A stretch of DNA of 64,000 bases, from the NCBI RefSeq assembly GCF_001567565.1, contig NZ_LSSW01000017.1, positions 162,919 through 226,918 on the forward strand, read 5' to 3'. The position numbers and the translations under genes are program-made. Below the pieces are notes generated by a model. The model made no database searches, was not told the origin of the DNA, and saw nothing but the letters and a program-made list of their open reading frames with translations. This DNA comes from Ectopseudomonas composti. GTDB lineage: Bacteria > Pseudomonadota > Gammaproteobacteria > Pseudomonadales > Pseudomonadaceae. Positions 16,925 to 25,031 of the stretch are shown here, piece after piece. Numbering within the stretch: position 1 is the stretch's first letter; the number at the start of each line of letters is the position of its first letter.

Positions 16925-17683
16925 TCAGTTAGGGAGCGCCAGATAGGCGTCTTTCCCGTGTTTGCTGATGAAAGCGGCCTTCTGCTTGGCAGACATCTGG
17001 CTGCGCGGCGTACCTGGCCGTGCGTCGCTGCCGGTCGGACCCGAGCCACTGCCGGTGGCGTTGGCGGGGAACCAGTGCGGGCGCGTTTCTTTCATGTCCG
17101 CGAACCACTCCTTGAGGGTCAGCGGCTTACCGTCTTTGCCGAAGCGACCTTCTTTGGCGATGGGGTTGCCCTCGTCGTCCAGTTCGAAGTCGCGCGAAGC
17201 AGCCAGCATGGCGTCCTCCATGGCGAACTTGTGCACACCGGCTTCGGATGCGGCACCGATCACTTCGCCCTTGAGCACGCGGGAAGCGAACTTCTCGGTT
17301 CGGGACTGGTGACGGGTGGCTTCCTGGCGAGCGGCCTCAAGGTCGCGGTCATAGCTGGACTTCATGCGTTCGGTGCGCTTGTTCAGCACTTCGTCGAGTT
17401 TGCCGGCTGCGATCAGCTTGGCTTCCTCGTCATCTGCAAAGCGCTGCAGGATTCCGCGTACTGCGTCGGGGTCGATCCCTTCGAAGCTTCTCAGCTTCTC
17501 GCGTTGCTCTGTGAGCTTGCCGATCAGCTCGCCGTTTTTGGCCTTGAGGCCGCCAACTGCTGCGTTGACCTGAGCATCGATCAGAGCTTGGATCTCGGGA
17601 GTGATCTCCGGCCCTTGGCCGCCACCACCGTTACCGCCGTCGCCGCCTTCTTCCTGCATGAACAGCTGCTTGAGTTGGAACAT
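16925..17683 (-). CDS. Scaffold / head assembly protein
   Basis: The 252-residue protein has a Gly-rich acidic N-terminus (EEGGDGGNGGGGQG), a central coiled coil (about 40-150) and a Lys-rich C-terminus (MSAKQKAAFISKHGKDAY) with a Ser/Gly/Thr linker before it. This is the composition of phage scaffolds, which bind capsid through a basic C-terminal end. It lies directly upstream of the capsid gene. AAGGGG seven bases before ATG gives a strong start. Confidence 0.82.
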   Translation of the reverse strand: MFQLKQLFMQEEGGDGGNGGGGQGPEITPEIQALIDAQVNAAVGGLKAKNGELIGKLTEQREKLRSFEGIDPDAVRGILQRFADDEEAKLIAAGKLDEVLNKRTERMKSSYDRDLEAARQEATRHQSRTEKFASRVLKGEVIGAASEAGVHKFAMEDAMLAASRDFELDDEGNPIAKEGRFGKDGKPLTLKEWFADMKETRPHWFPANATGSGSGPTGSDARPGTPRSQMSAKQKAAFISKHGKDAYLALPN

Positions 17684-17720
17684 GTGTTATCCCCTTGGGA
17701 CTGTTGGCGCCCTTGGCGCA

Positions 17721-17747
17721 TAAAAAAGCCCCGGCATTGCCGAGGCT
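17721..17747 (-). terminator. Intrinsic terminator upstream of scaffold
   Basis: On the minus strand AGCC(T)CGGC / GCCG(G)GGCT forms a stem followed by TTTTTTA. It lies 38 bases before the scaffold start and inside the presumed late operon, so late transcripts must pass it with antitermination. Confidence 0.75.
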
Positions 17748-17793
17748 GGAAATTTGTGCTCTGTGTGTCCCTTGTCCCAGGACAGCGGACATG

Positions 17794-17818
17794 AAAAAGC
17801 CCGCTCAGTGGCGGGCTT
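17794..17818 (-). terminator. Intrinsic terminator after 17805-18023
   Basis: A perfect AAGCCCGC/GCGGGCTT stem with a six-base loop is followed on the minus strand by a T run. The stop codon of the small gene lies in the loop. Confidence 0.75.
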
Positions 17819-18023
17819 TGGTATCAATCATTTTCTCTGGAGGATCGCTTGCGTCGCCGTACCAGATAATTGGCGGCGGCGGCAAACCTTTTTCTTTGCC
17901 TACCCAAGTACACCCGTGCGGGCTGAATGGGATTGGTCGGTCATACGGCACGTTGTTGTTCAGGCTGATGACGCTCTGATCGCTTCGCAGAACATCGCGT
18001 ATAAGGTCAATGATTCGTTTCAT
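17805..18023 (-). CDS. Small hypothetical protein in head operon
   Basis: The 72-residue product begins MKRIIDLIRDVLRSDQSVISLNNN and includes PYDRPIPFSPHGCTWVGKEKGLPPPPIIWYG. I do not recognise it. GGTGG precedes the start at 18023. It and the next gene have near-identical upstream sequence (AGAGGGTGGT). It ends inside a terminator, so it is the last gene of the upstream transcription block. Confidence 0.6.
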   Translation of the reverse strand: MKRIIDLIRDVLRSDQSVISLNNNVPYDRPIPFSPHGCTWVGKEKGLPPPPIIWYGDASDPPEKMIDTKARH

Positions 18024-18045
18024 CCAATCACCACCCTCTACTCGC

Positions 18046-18264
18046 TCACTCGCCGGCCAGCCTAACGTCACATCCAGCATAAACACCGGAAGGATACATT
18101 TCGCTGACGACATGTCGCTCCATGACTTGAATGCCAACTGCGGTTGGTGTGTCGCCAAACTCTTGCTTGATCTCAGAGAATGCCGCCTGCATATGACGGT
18201 CGATTATTGCCCGCATATCTGCCTTGATAGCGCGATATTCACCGATTGTTTTCTCGATGCTCAT
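18046..18264 (-). CDS. Small hypothetical protein in head operon
   Basis: The 72-residue product MSIEKTIGEYRAIKADMRAIIDRHMQ... is helical in its first half, then GVQVMERHVV-like strands and a C-terminal YAGCDVRL. No family recognised. The start at 18264 overlaps the stop of the zinc-ribbon gene by four bases and has GGGTGG upstream. Confidence 0.6.
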   Translation of the reverse strand: MSIEKTIGEYRAIKADMRAIIDRHMQAAFSEIKQEFGDTPTAVGIQVMERHVVSEMYPSGVYAGCDVRLAGE

Positions 18265-18506
18265 AAAACCACCCTCTCCCCACGCATGAAACAGGAAGCG
18301 CACAGCAACTGCTTCGTGCCGCCGCTCTTCTTGCCGGCCTTGATCGTCACGCCGGTCTTGGTTTCGATGACTTCCATTCCGCCGCATCTGTGGCAGCTGA
18401 CGATATCAGCCGGCCGCGACGCCTTGATCCGATCCAGCACACGCTGTTTCGGCGTGTCTGGCGGTGGCGTGCCGTTGATGACGGTGAATGTTGGCTTATC
18501 GGTCAT
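18261..18506 (-). CDS. Small zinc-ribbon protein
   Basis: The 81-residue protein has two Cys pairs, CHRCGG (about 38-43) and CASC (about 69-72), separated by a Lys/Gly-rich segment, so it probably binds zinc. Such ribbons are common small proteins of Pseudomonas phages. Function unknown. It sits nine bases after the minor head gene. Confidence 0.68.
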   Translation of the reverse strand: MTDKPTFTVINGTPPPDTPKQRVLDRIKASRPADIVSCHRCGGMEVIETKTGVTIKAGKKSGGTKQLLCASCFMRGERVVL

Positions 18507-18515
18507 GCGGCGATC

Positions 18516-19604
18516 TTACGCCGCAATCCCAGCCCGCTCAAACAGCGCTTCGTCTCGCTTACGCAGCTCTTCCAGGGTGTAGACCTTGCCCTTGTCGTTG
18601 GTGAAGCGGTCGATGTCCACTTTTCCTTCGCGGAACAGCTTGCCACGCGTGGCGCCCAGGACTTCATCCTGAAACGCTGCCGGCTTGTTGCGCAGCCACT
18701 GCGTGTAGGTCACGTCGTCTGCCACGTAGCCGTCCATGCTCGCCTGTGTGCCCTTGCCGATCTCTTCGGCGGACAGGCCTAGCTCTCGCCAGCCCTTGAT
18801 CACCGGAACCGACGTGCTGCGGCAGTTGATGTGGCGCGGCGGCTGCGGGCCTTCGCCAATCGGGAAGGTCTTGCCCGACAGACTTGCGCAGGTAATGGTG
18901 GTGCGCCCGTCCAGGGTGGCCAGAAACTGCCACTCGCTGACCAGATCGTCGTTCGCCGCGTAGAAAGCCTGCCGCGTGTAGTTGCTCAGGTGGTTGACGG
19001 CTGTCCTGACAATCGCCTCAGCATCTCGGCGGTCAGTCTCAAGCAGCCCGTCAGCGTACCCGTTGGCGCGCGTGCCACGAATGCGGCGCACCATCTGGTC
19101 AACCGTCTCGCCTTCCACGAACCCGATGCGGATTGCATCGCGGATTCGTGTCAGTCGGTTGGCCTCGATGTTCTGCGTGTACTCGCGTAGCAGCTTGCCC
19201 TGAAAAGGCCTGGCCATCGCTGCGGCGTAGACTTGCTGAGCGTTTACCGAGTTGATCGGCACCACGACCTGCACGGCCTGCGGGATGGTCGCGGTCAGCA
19301 GGTTCTGCTGAAAATTTGCCTCATACTCGGCATAGGCCAAAAGCTCTGCGTCCAGATCGCTCCGGAGCGCTGCGTAAGCCTGCGAGTTCAGCGACTGAAC
19401 CGACAGTAGCAGCTGATCCAGGCGTTCAACGGTGAAGCTGCCAGGCGGCATCTGCTCGATTGCAGCCATGAGGCGAGCAAACAGGTCAGCGTCCACCCGG
19501 TTCAGCAGCGCGATCATGCGCCGTACAACGCCGTTGCTGAACCGCTGCATGCTCACGGCATGGCTGATCTCGGCGTCAGCAAGGATGTTATTGACGGTGG
19601 CCAT
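18516..19604 (-). CDS. Head morphogenesis protein (SPP1 gp7 / Mu F-like)
   Basis: The 362-residue protein carries the gp7/Mu-F motif toward its C-terminus: LDGRTTITCASLSGKTFPIG and PPRHINCRSTSVPV (about 230-270). These minor head proteins ride on the portal and help DNA packaging or ejection. The start overlaps the portal stop by one base. The order terminase, portal, minor head protein is standard. Confidence 0.9.
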   Translation of the reverse strand: MATVNNILADAEISHAVSMQRFSNGVVRRMIALLNRVDADLFARLMAAIEQMPPGSFTVERLDQLLLSVQSLNSQAYAALRSDLDAELLAYAEYEANFQQNLLTATIPQAVQVVVPINSVNAQQVYAAAMARPFQGKLLREYTQNIEANRLTRIRDAIRIGFVEGETVDQMVRRIRGTRANGYADGLLETDRRDAEAIVRTAVNHLSNYTRQAFYAANDDLVSEWQFLATLDGRTTITCASLSGKTFPIGEGPQPPRHINCRSTSVPVIKGWRELGLSAEEIGKGTQASMDGYVADDVTYTQWLRNKPAAFQDEVLGATRGKLFREGKVDIDRFTNDKGKVYTLEELRKRDEALFERAGIAA

Positions 19605-20974
19605 CAGACCAGACCCAAGCTAGGCCCTTGCTGATCCAGGCGCTCGCGCTCGTTTGCCCAATCCAGCTCACTGGCCAGCACGCCACGACGCTTGTACTCG
19701 CTGAACAGGGTCTCATCAGACAGCTTGCCTTGCGCGGCCATGTTGAGCAGCAGCGGCAGGGTTGTCTCGGGAACGTAGTCGGCGGCGAAGTTACCATTGG
19801 CCTGGACGTGGCCGCCCTCTGCCTCGCCTATGTAGTCGGCCATGATCTGCAGAACCTGGGCGTAGGCGTCTTCGAACTGGGTTGCCATCATCTGCAGCGG
19901 GGACATCTCGATTGCTGCGTCTTCCTTGGCCTGCTCGGCGGTCTTCGGCGATGCATTCTCGACGCGGAGCAGCTTGGCGCCGGCAATGCGCATCTCTTCC
20001 AGCAGATCCTTGAGCGATACGCGGCCGGCTTCTATGGCCTTGCCGGTGTGCTCGACGAACGAAAGCTTGGACTCGGCGTTATCGTTGCGCACCAGGCGAC
20101 CGCCGCCCACTTCGATCTCTGCATCCTTGTCGAAGCCGGCGCCGAACAGGATAGGGACGCGGGCATAGTGCAGGATGGTGTCCTGATCACTCTGGCTCTG
20201 CCAGTGCTTGACGTTCAGATGAGCCAGCTCAAGCAGCGGGGGCTTGGCCGACATGAAGCCTGTGCGCTTGGTGTAGAGCGCCACGATTGGGATGTAACCC
20301 AGACTGGTCACACCTTCATCGTACAGCGCCCATCCGTCCTTCCCGTTGTTGCGGTAGACAGCCCAATAACCAGGCTCCAGCACGCGAACTTGCTCGATGT
20401 GCTTCTCGGCGAATGCGCCCTGCTCTTCGGAAACCATCTCCATGAAACGGAACTGGGTCAGCTGGCCGCCGTCCTCTTTCCAGCCAAGCAGCTGCTCAGG
20501 GCGGACGTGGATGGCATAAGGACGGGCATTGACTGCAATCAGGTCAGCCGCCGTCACCACGCCTTCAGGCTGATCGGGCTGCGCGATGTTCTGGAAATCG
20601 ACATAGGCAAAGCTGATGGCCTTGCCCAGGGCATCCTCGAACCAGACGCGCCCGAACACGGTGCCATCGTTGCCCTGCTGGTCGATGTCCTGCCAGTACT
20701 CCATCAGGCGCGCCGGCACATCGTCACCAAGCTGGATCGGCTCGGCAAACACGCGGCTGCCCATGTTCGATATGGTCTCGCTGTATGCTGGCAGCAGCGT
20801 CGAAGTCAACAGGCGGCACTTGTACGCCTCGGAGTCCTCAGCCGGCCAGCGCGGCAGCAGCGCTTCCCCAGCCTCGCGCATAGCCAGCGTTCCGCCCAGC
20901 AGCGGGCCGACGATAGACAGGTACTCGCGCATCTTCACCACAGCCGGGTGCAGTACGCTCGGGTCGTCGGTCAT
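19604..20974 (-). CDS. Portal protein (DUF4055 family)
   Basis: The 456-residue protein begins MTDDPSVLHPAVVKMREYLSIV. GGTLAMREAGEALLPRW (about 27-43), HVRPEQLLGWK (about 155) and LELAHLNVKHWQSQSDQDTILHYARVPILFGAG match DUF4055 portals. It should form the dodecameric DNA channel at the capsid vertex. It lies three bases after terminase. Confidence 0.88.
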   Translation of the reverse strand: MTDDPSVLHPAVVKMREYLSIVGPLLGGTLAMREAGEALLPRWPAEDSEAYKCRLLTSTLLPAYSETISNMGSRVFAEPIQLGDDVPARLMEYWQDIDQQGNDGTVFGRVWFEDALGKAISFAYVDFQNIAQPDQPEGVVTAADLIAVNARPYAIHVRPEQLLGWKEDGGQLTQFRFMEMVSEEQGAFAEKHIEQVRVLEPGYWAVYRNNGKDGWALYDEGVTSLGYIPIVALYTKRTGFMSAKPPLLELAHLNVKHWQSQSDQDTILHYARVPILFGAGFDKDAEIEVGGGRLVRNDNAESKLSFVEHTGKAIEAGRVSLKDLLEEMRIAGAKLLRVENASPKTAEQAKEDAAIEMSPLQMMATQFEDAYAQVLQIMADYIGEAEGGHVQANGNFAADYVPETTLPLLLNMAAQGKLSDETLFSEYKRRGVLASELDWANERERLDQQGPSLGLV

Positions 20975-20977
20975 CGG

Positions 20978-22273
20978 TCACATCCTTAGAGGCTGAGAGG
21001 TCGCCACTCGGCGAACAATCGGGTATTCGTGGTGTATGAAGTAGCCCCCGGCGTCAGGCCGGTGGTCATTGCCCTGCGACTTGTCGGGCTCGCCATTGGC
21101 TGCCCAAACCTGCTGCTCCAGGTCGTCGGCGTACATGGGGCACTTGTCGGCGTTGACCTTGTACCGGCGCTCGCCTGCTGCGTTGTGAAACATTGCGTTC
21201 ATGGCGTTGACCCGATCCTTGACGGGCGGGTTAGCGGCCGGGGCCTTAACCTTGAAGCCTGCCTGCTTGAGCAGGTCGATATCGGTCGCGCTAGCGTTCA
21301 CCGACTTGCGGGAATCGCCAGAGGCGTCCGGGTAGATCAGGATCTCGCACGTCTTCTGGTACGCGCCGTTCTCGTAGCGCCAGTAGCGCTCCTTGATGCG
21401 CTTGATCATGTCCGGCGTGTCGTAGCCGTCCACCAGCTCATCCACGGCGCATGGCATGCCGTCGCGCTTCACGTGGGTGATCGCGCTCATCTTGCCGACG
21501 TTGAAGTCCATCCCGATGTGCAGCGCCTCACCAGGCTGGTGCACTTCCTTGCATCCGTTCAGCTTGCGGTCGTAGGCGTGGTAGACCGTGCCAGACAGCA
21601 GGTTGACGAACTGGCCATCCAGATAGGCCTGGATCAGCTGCGGCGGGTAGGACTCTTTGAGGGAGTCGATGTAGTCACCCGGCAGGTTCAGCTCGTTGTC
21701 GTAGGTTGACGCCTGAATCAGCCCGTACAGCGCCTGCAGGTGCGGCTTCTCGCGCAACTGCTTCACGAACTGCTGATAGACGAACTTGAATCCCTCGGGT
21801 GTGGTCGTCACGTCGACGCCGTTCTTCAGGCCGTCCACGTTGTAGCGCATCCGGGCAATGATCTTGCGCCAGGCATGCTGCGCCTTGAGCACCGGCAGAA
21901 CATCAAGCTCATCGACCAAGGCGTGTCCGATCTTGAAGCCTACGATGGTCTGCGGCTTCTCCATCGACCGACAGATGGTCGTGCTGCGCCACCGTCCACC
22001 AGAGTAAAACTCGACCTCTTTGTCGCCTTCCTTCGTCTTGACCTTCAGGCCCCAGTCAAAGGCAACTTCCTCGATGGTCGGGAAGAAGATGTCGCGGATC
22101 TGCGGGTACGTCGGGGCGAAGTAGCCGGAGTTGATCCCTGGCCACTCCCAAACGTGCTTGCAGATGCCAGCCGAACCTACCCAGGTCTTGCCTGAGCCGA
22201 ACCCGGCAACGAATGCCCTGAACTTGTGCGGCAGGCCAATGAACTGCCCTTGCGGCACGTTAAGCGTCGGCAT
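20978..22273 (-). CDS. Terminase large subunit
   Basis: The 431-residue packaging motor has Walker A GFGSGKT at 24-30, a Walker B-like HALVDELDV (catalytic Glu about 122), and a nuclease domain starting IGMDFNVGKM (about 253) with later acidic residues (IYPDASGD). It cuts and pumps concatemeric DNA into the head. It overlaps the small subunit by 14 bases. Confidence 0.93.
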   Translation of the reverse strand: MPTLNVPQGQFIGLPHKFRAFVAGFGSGKTWVGSAGICKHVWEWPGINSGYFAPTYPQIRDIFFPTIEEVAFDWGLKVKTKEGDKEVEFYSGGRWRSTTICRSMEKPQTIVGFKIGHALVDELDVLPVLKAQHAWRKIIARMRYNVDGLKNGVDVTTTPEGFKFVYQQFVKQLREKPHLQALYGLIQASTYDNELNLPGDYIDSLKESYPPQLIQAYLDGQFVNLLSGTVYHAYDRKLNGCKEVHQPGEALHIGMDFNVGKMSAITHVKRDGMPCAVDELVDGYDTPDMIKRIKERYWRYENGAYQKTCEILIYPDASGDSRKSVNASATDIDLLKQAGFKVKAPAANPPVKDRVNAMNAMFHNAAGERRYKVNADKCPMYADDLEQQVWAANGEPDKSQGNDHRPDAGGYFIHHEYPIVRRVATSQPLRM

Positions 22274-22721
22274 CGCGCTTCCTGGCGTCGACGATCTCGA
22301 CCTCTACCCTGGTCGGCGTAGTGTAGCCCGGGTCAGCCTCGGCCTTGGTCTGCCGATTTACGTAAACATCGCCGCATTCCTTCGCAGCCTGCTCGAGCAC
22401 CTGCAGGGCAAGGCGAGCGTTGCGGCTGCTCTCGGCTTTCTCGACCAGCCGGCCCAGCATGCGGAGACGGTACGATCGATTGGCGATTGGAATCTCGGCA
22501 GTGTCTTCGCGGAACCGCTTGCGGGTGTCGTGGAACAGCGTCACCCAGCGCTTGGCGAGATCTCGCCCCGCCCGCTTGGTCGGGTCGTGCTGCTCACACT
22601 GCTGGCGGCTGACCTCAATGCCAAACTCTTCCTTTACCGAGGCGGCAACTTGCGACGGCGTGTCAAAGCAGGCCAGGGCCTGAACTATGAAGCTCTTCAC
22701 CTCATTATTCAGAGCTGCCAT
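22260..22721 (-). CDS. Terminase small subunit (DUF2280)
   Basis: The 153-residue protein has an N-terminal helix-turn-helix region (ALACFDTPSQVAASVKEEFGIEVSRQQCEQHDPTK) and a helical middle, matching DUF2280, a small terminase family of Pseudomonas and Acinetobacter phages. It should recognise the pac/cos site. Confidence 0.85.
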   Translation of the reverse strand: MAALNNEVKSFIVQALACFDTPSQVAASVKEEFGIEVSRQQCEQHDPTKRAGRDLAKRWVTLFHDTRKRFREDTAEIPIANRSYRLRMLGRLVEKAESSRNARLALQVLEQAAKECGDVYVNRQTKAEADPGYTTPTRVEVEIVDARKRDADA

Positions 22722-22752
22722 AGGTTCACGTCCGTCTCGGGTCTGTCAGAGG

Positions 22753-23376
22753 TCATGCCGACTTCAGCAGACAGGTTCCGCAGGCCCTCGCAATGTTGAT
22801 CTTGGCCACCTCGGGCGCCTTGTTGGCTGCCTCAACCATGGCCTTTACGCCTTCGCTCGCACCGTACCGGCGAACGACACCAACGAACTCTTCGACGTCA
22901 TGGCCGCGCAGCTTCAGCTTCGGCTGGCCTTCATCGGTGAACTGCGGCTCACCTTCAGAGTTGGTCTTCTGTTCCATGTGGTACAGCTCATGCTCTACCA
23001 GGGCGCAGAACTCAGCATCAGAGCATTCTGCGCAGTAATCGGCGGCCAGAGTGATCAGGAAGCTCGGCACGTAGCCGAACCACTGCAGCATCTGCTGTTC
23101 CTGCCTGCCCTTCTGCCAGGCGCCGCAGCGAAACGTCACGTCTTCACACTGACCGAGCACCCAGCGGCCTTGCTTCTCGAATCCACCTGCAGCCCACAGG
23201 AACGCGATTGGCGCGTCCTTCAGGTGTGCGTGGTCTTCGTTGAATAGCGGAGCGCCTTCAAGGACGAACGTGTCCATGGCCCACTGCAGCACTTCAGGTG
23301 CTGGTATGTAGGCGTCTGCCCAGTCCTTGCCATCGGCGAACTGGCCAATGGACTCGGGCGGCATTGGGCGGGTCAC
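22753..23376 (-). CDS. Putative phage metallopeptidase
   Basis: The 207-residue protein has a zinc-protease HExxH motif, VEHELYHMEQ (about 127-137), and a downstream GHDVEEF, as in the PhageMetallopep family. GTG start at 23376, overlapping the upstream TAG. Role is unknown; members lie next to terminase genes in many Pseudomonas siphophages. A Cys pair (ACGTC) lies at the C-terminus. Confidence 0.78.
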   Translation of the reverse strand: MTRPMPPESIGQFADGKDWADAYIPAPEVLQWAMDTFVLEGAPLFNEDHAHLKDAPIAFLWAAGGFEKQGRWVLGQCEDVTFRCGAWQKGRQEQQMLQWFGYVPSFLITLAADYCAECSDAEFCALVEHELYHMEQKTNSEGEPQFTDEGQPKLKLRGHDVEEFVGVVRRYGASEGVKAMVEAANKAPEVAKINIARACGTCLLKSA

Positions 23377-23546
23377 TACTTCTTCGCCTCAACATGAAAG
23401 CGAGCGGCCTTGATGATCTTGTCCGATACCTTCGGCCAGTCAGGCTCTGCGCCGGTCAGCCAGCAGGTAATTGCAACGCCGTACATGTAGGCGCGCCACC
23501 ACCAGGGTAGTCGTGCGCGCATTACCAGATAGGCTTTTGCCGTCAC
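23376..23546 (-). CDS. Small conserved membrane-associated protein (56 aa, GTG start)
   Basis: A 57-codon frame runs from GTG at 23546 to TAG at 23376: MTAKAYLVMRARLPWWWRAY then MYGVAITCWLTGAEPDWPKV and a basic tail. The RLPWWWR/YGVA pattern is familiar from small Pseudomonas-phage proteins. It overlaps the upstream stop (GAGTGA) and the downstream GTG (TAGTG), a fully coupled arrangement. Function unknown. Confidence 0.68.
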   Translation of the reverse strand: MTAKAYLVMRARLPWWWRAYMYGVAITCWLTGAEPDWPKVSDKIIKAARFHVEAKK

Positions 23547-23839
23547 TCAAACCACCCTGTCGCCTCGTTACCGCAGCCACGGCAGTACACCGCACCACTG
23601 GCGTGGCCAGGCTTGCGCGAGATGTAGAAGTCGAAGCTCCCGCAATCACACTTGAAGCTCTCATCGCCTTCGCACGGGCCGAATGGATGCTTGAACGCTC
23701 CACGGTAAGTCGCGCACTTCGGGCACTCAAGCTGAGTTGTTCCGGCCGGCGCGGTGGTTACCCATTCATGCCGGCAGTTACCGCAAACTGCGTCTCCGAC
23801 TGAATGTCTAACCTTCGGCTTAAGCTCTACGACGCTCAT
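23543..23839 (-). CDS. Small multi-zinc-ribbon protein
   Basis: The 98-residue product begins MSVVELKPKVRHS. It has several Cys pairs: CGNC, CPKC, CDCG, CRGCG, consistent with two zinc ribbons. The ATG at 23839 overlaps the upstream stop (ATGA) and is preferred over a GTG four codons earlier. Function unknown; nucleic-acid binding is possible. Confidence 0.68.
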   Translation of the reverse strand: MSVVELKPKVRHSVGDAVCGNCRHEWVTTAPAGTTQLECPKCATYRGAFKHPFGPCEGDESFKCDCGSFDFYISRKPGHASGAVYCRGCGNEATGWFE

Positions 23840-24009
23840 GCCAACGCCCACCCAACCAGCAGAACCAGGCTGTAGATCAGCGCAATGCAGATCAGCAGCA
23901 ATGCAGCGAAGAAGCGCACCCAGGCGACGAGATGGTCGTCAGTACGGAACGACAGGCGCCAGAACACCACCGCAGCCAAGAACAGGAGTGCGGGGATTAG
24001 CCAGGCCAT
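23836..24009 (-). CDS. Small two-helix membrane protein (57 aa)
   Basis: The ATG at 24009 opens a 57-residue frame: MAWLIPALLFLAAVVFWRLS, a short charged loop (FRTDDHLVAW), then VRFFAALLLICIALIYSLVLLVGWALA. Two membrane helices are obvious. It lies directly after the holin gene and could be a second holin, antiholin or accessory lysis protein; this is inference from position. Confidence 0.62.
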   Translation of the reverse strand: MAWLIPALLFLAAVVFWRLSFRTDDHLVAWVRFFAALLLICIALIYSLVLLVGWALA

Positions 24010-24037
24010 GGTCAGATGCCTTCGTATTCTTCGCGCT

Positions 24038-24418
24038 TCACTTCCACACCGCCTGCTTGATCTCGCGAATCATGTCGATGAAGCCCGTGCCTTGGCTGCG
24101 TGCTTCTGCGTATGCATAGAAGGCGCGGACCAGCACCCAGGCCGGCAGGCCGCAGGCGAACACCACGCCAGCCAGGGCAACCAGGCCAACGTAATCGTGT
24201 GCCCAACCAATCAGGCCGAGCTTCATCACGACGAATGCGCCACCGCCGAGGCTGAACACCACGGTACTGATCAGCGCAACCACGAACTCCTTGATGGTCT
24301 TCGGCAGGGTCATGGCCATCACGACGATGGTTGCGAGCACTACTGCCAGGACGATAAGGCAAGTGGCCAGCTTCCACAGAAGGAACCCTCCTGCGGTTGT
24401 CGATGCTGGCTCGGTCAT
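24038..24418 (-). CDS. Holin
   Basis: The 126-residue protein (MTEPASTTAGGFLLWK...) has three membrane helices (about 12-37, 46-70, 82-105) and a charged C-terminus. It resembles the holins of Pseudomonas prophages with TxPKT-x-EFVVALISTVV-S-GGGA. It would open the inner membrane for the lysozyme. It is encoded at the beginning of the late operon, 23 kb from the lysozyme-Rz-Rz1 cassette. An alternative ATG lies seven codons upstream. Confidence 0.78.
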   Translation of the reverse strand: MTEPASTTAGGFLLWKLATCLIVLAVVLATIVVMAMTLPKTIKEFVVALISTVVFSLGGGAFVVMKLGLIGWAHDYVGLVALAGVVFACGLPAWVLVRAFYAYAEARSQGTGFIDMIREIKQAVWK

Positions 24419-24475
24419 GGTCGGCAATCTCATAGGCATTCCTGGCCCTTCGCCGGGCCGGTGCTGCTGGGTAAA

Positions 24476-24551
24476 TGGCTGACACGGCAGGACTCGAACC
24501 TGCGACCAGGCGATTAACAGTCGCCGGCTCTACCAACTGAGCTACATGTCA
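24476..24551 (-). tRNA. tRNA-Asn(GTT)
   Basis: A full cloverleaf is readable: acceptor TGACATG/CGTGTCA (with one G-U), D-arm GCTC/GAGC, anticodon stem GGCGA/TCGCC with loop CTGTTAA, T-arm GCAGG-TTCGAGT-CCTGC, and encoded CCA. The anticodon is GTT. It lies in the late transcript four bases from tRNA-Thr. Confidence 0.95.
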
Positions 24552-24555
24552 TCAA

Positions 24556-24631
24556 TGGTGCCGCCACCAGGCTTCGAACCCAGGACATCCTGCTTACAAG
24601 GCAGGCGCTCTACCGGCTGAGCTATAGCGGC
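24556..24631 (-). tRNA. tRNA-Thr(TGT)
   Basis: The cloverleaf has acceptor GCCGCTA/TGGCGGC, D-arm GCTC/GAGC, anticodon stem CCTGC/GCAGG with loop CTTGTAA, T-arm CCTGG-GTTCGAA-GCCTGG-like, and encoded CCA. The anticodon TGT reads ACA, a codon rarely used in GC-rich Pseudomonas genes. Confidence 0.95.
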
Positions 24632-24799
24632 ATGAATAAAACGCCGACCGAAGTCGGCAGAGAGCGCGGGGAGGCGCTGGAGCGATCGGCATCAGACTGC
24701 CGGCCTTTCACCGGCATCCGAGCATTTCAGGCACCAAAGTGCCGAATAGGAAGCCCGCCAGTTGGCTCAACCTTTCGATGAATTCGGCTGGTCGGCGGG
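24632..24799. other. Late-operon spacer between lipoprotein gene and tRNAs
   Basis: No gene is evident. The segment contains an imperfect hairpin with AGCCCGCC (about 24751-24758) pairing to GGCGGGCT (about 24794-24801), which on the minus strand overlaps the stop of the lipoprotein gene and lacks a T run. Confidence 0.4.
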
Positions 24800-25015
24800 C
24801 TAAATCGTGGCGCCTACCTGGATCAGGCAGTCGCTGTAAATGGCGTTCTTGGCTTCGTCGTCGAGCGGAAGCGGGATCTCTGAGACTGCTTTTGCGCAGA
24901 ACTCCATTCGCTCCATCACGCGCTCTGATGAAACGCGGCTAAACGCAACCTGATACGGCTCAGGCTGTGCCGCGCAACCGGTCAGCAGCACGGCTAACAG
25001 AGCGAGTCTGAGCAT
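24800..25015 (-). CDS. Small lipoprotein, first late gene
   Basis: The 71-residue protein has a signal sequence MLRLALLAVLLTGC with a lipobox Cys at 14, then a small helical domain with two further Cys (EFCAKAV, SDCLI) that could form a disulfide. It is the first gene after the late promoter and terminator. Function unknown; possible roles are virion release or exclusion of superinfecting phage. Confidence 0.68.
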   Translation of the reverse strand: MLRLALLAVLLTGCAAQPEPYQVAFSRVSSERVMERMEFCAKAVSEIPLPLDDEAKNAIYSDCLIQVGATI

Positions 25016-25031
25016 GCTGCCTCCAGAAACG

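Noticed and set aside
24012..24536. 174-codon minus-strand frame overlapping holin and tRNA-Asn
   Set aside because: It runs through the tRNA and in another phase of the holin; Arg/Ala/Gly-rich shadow.
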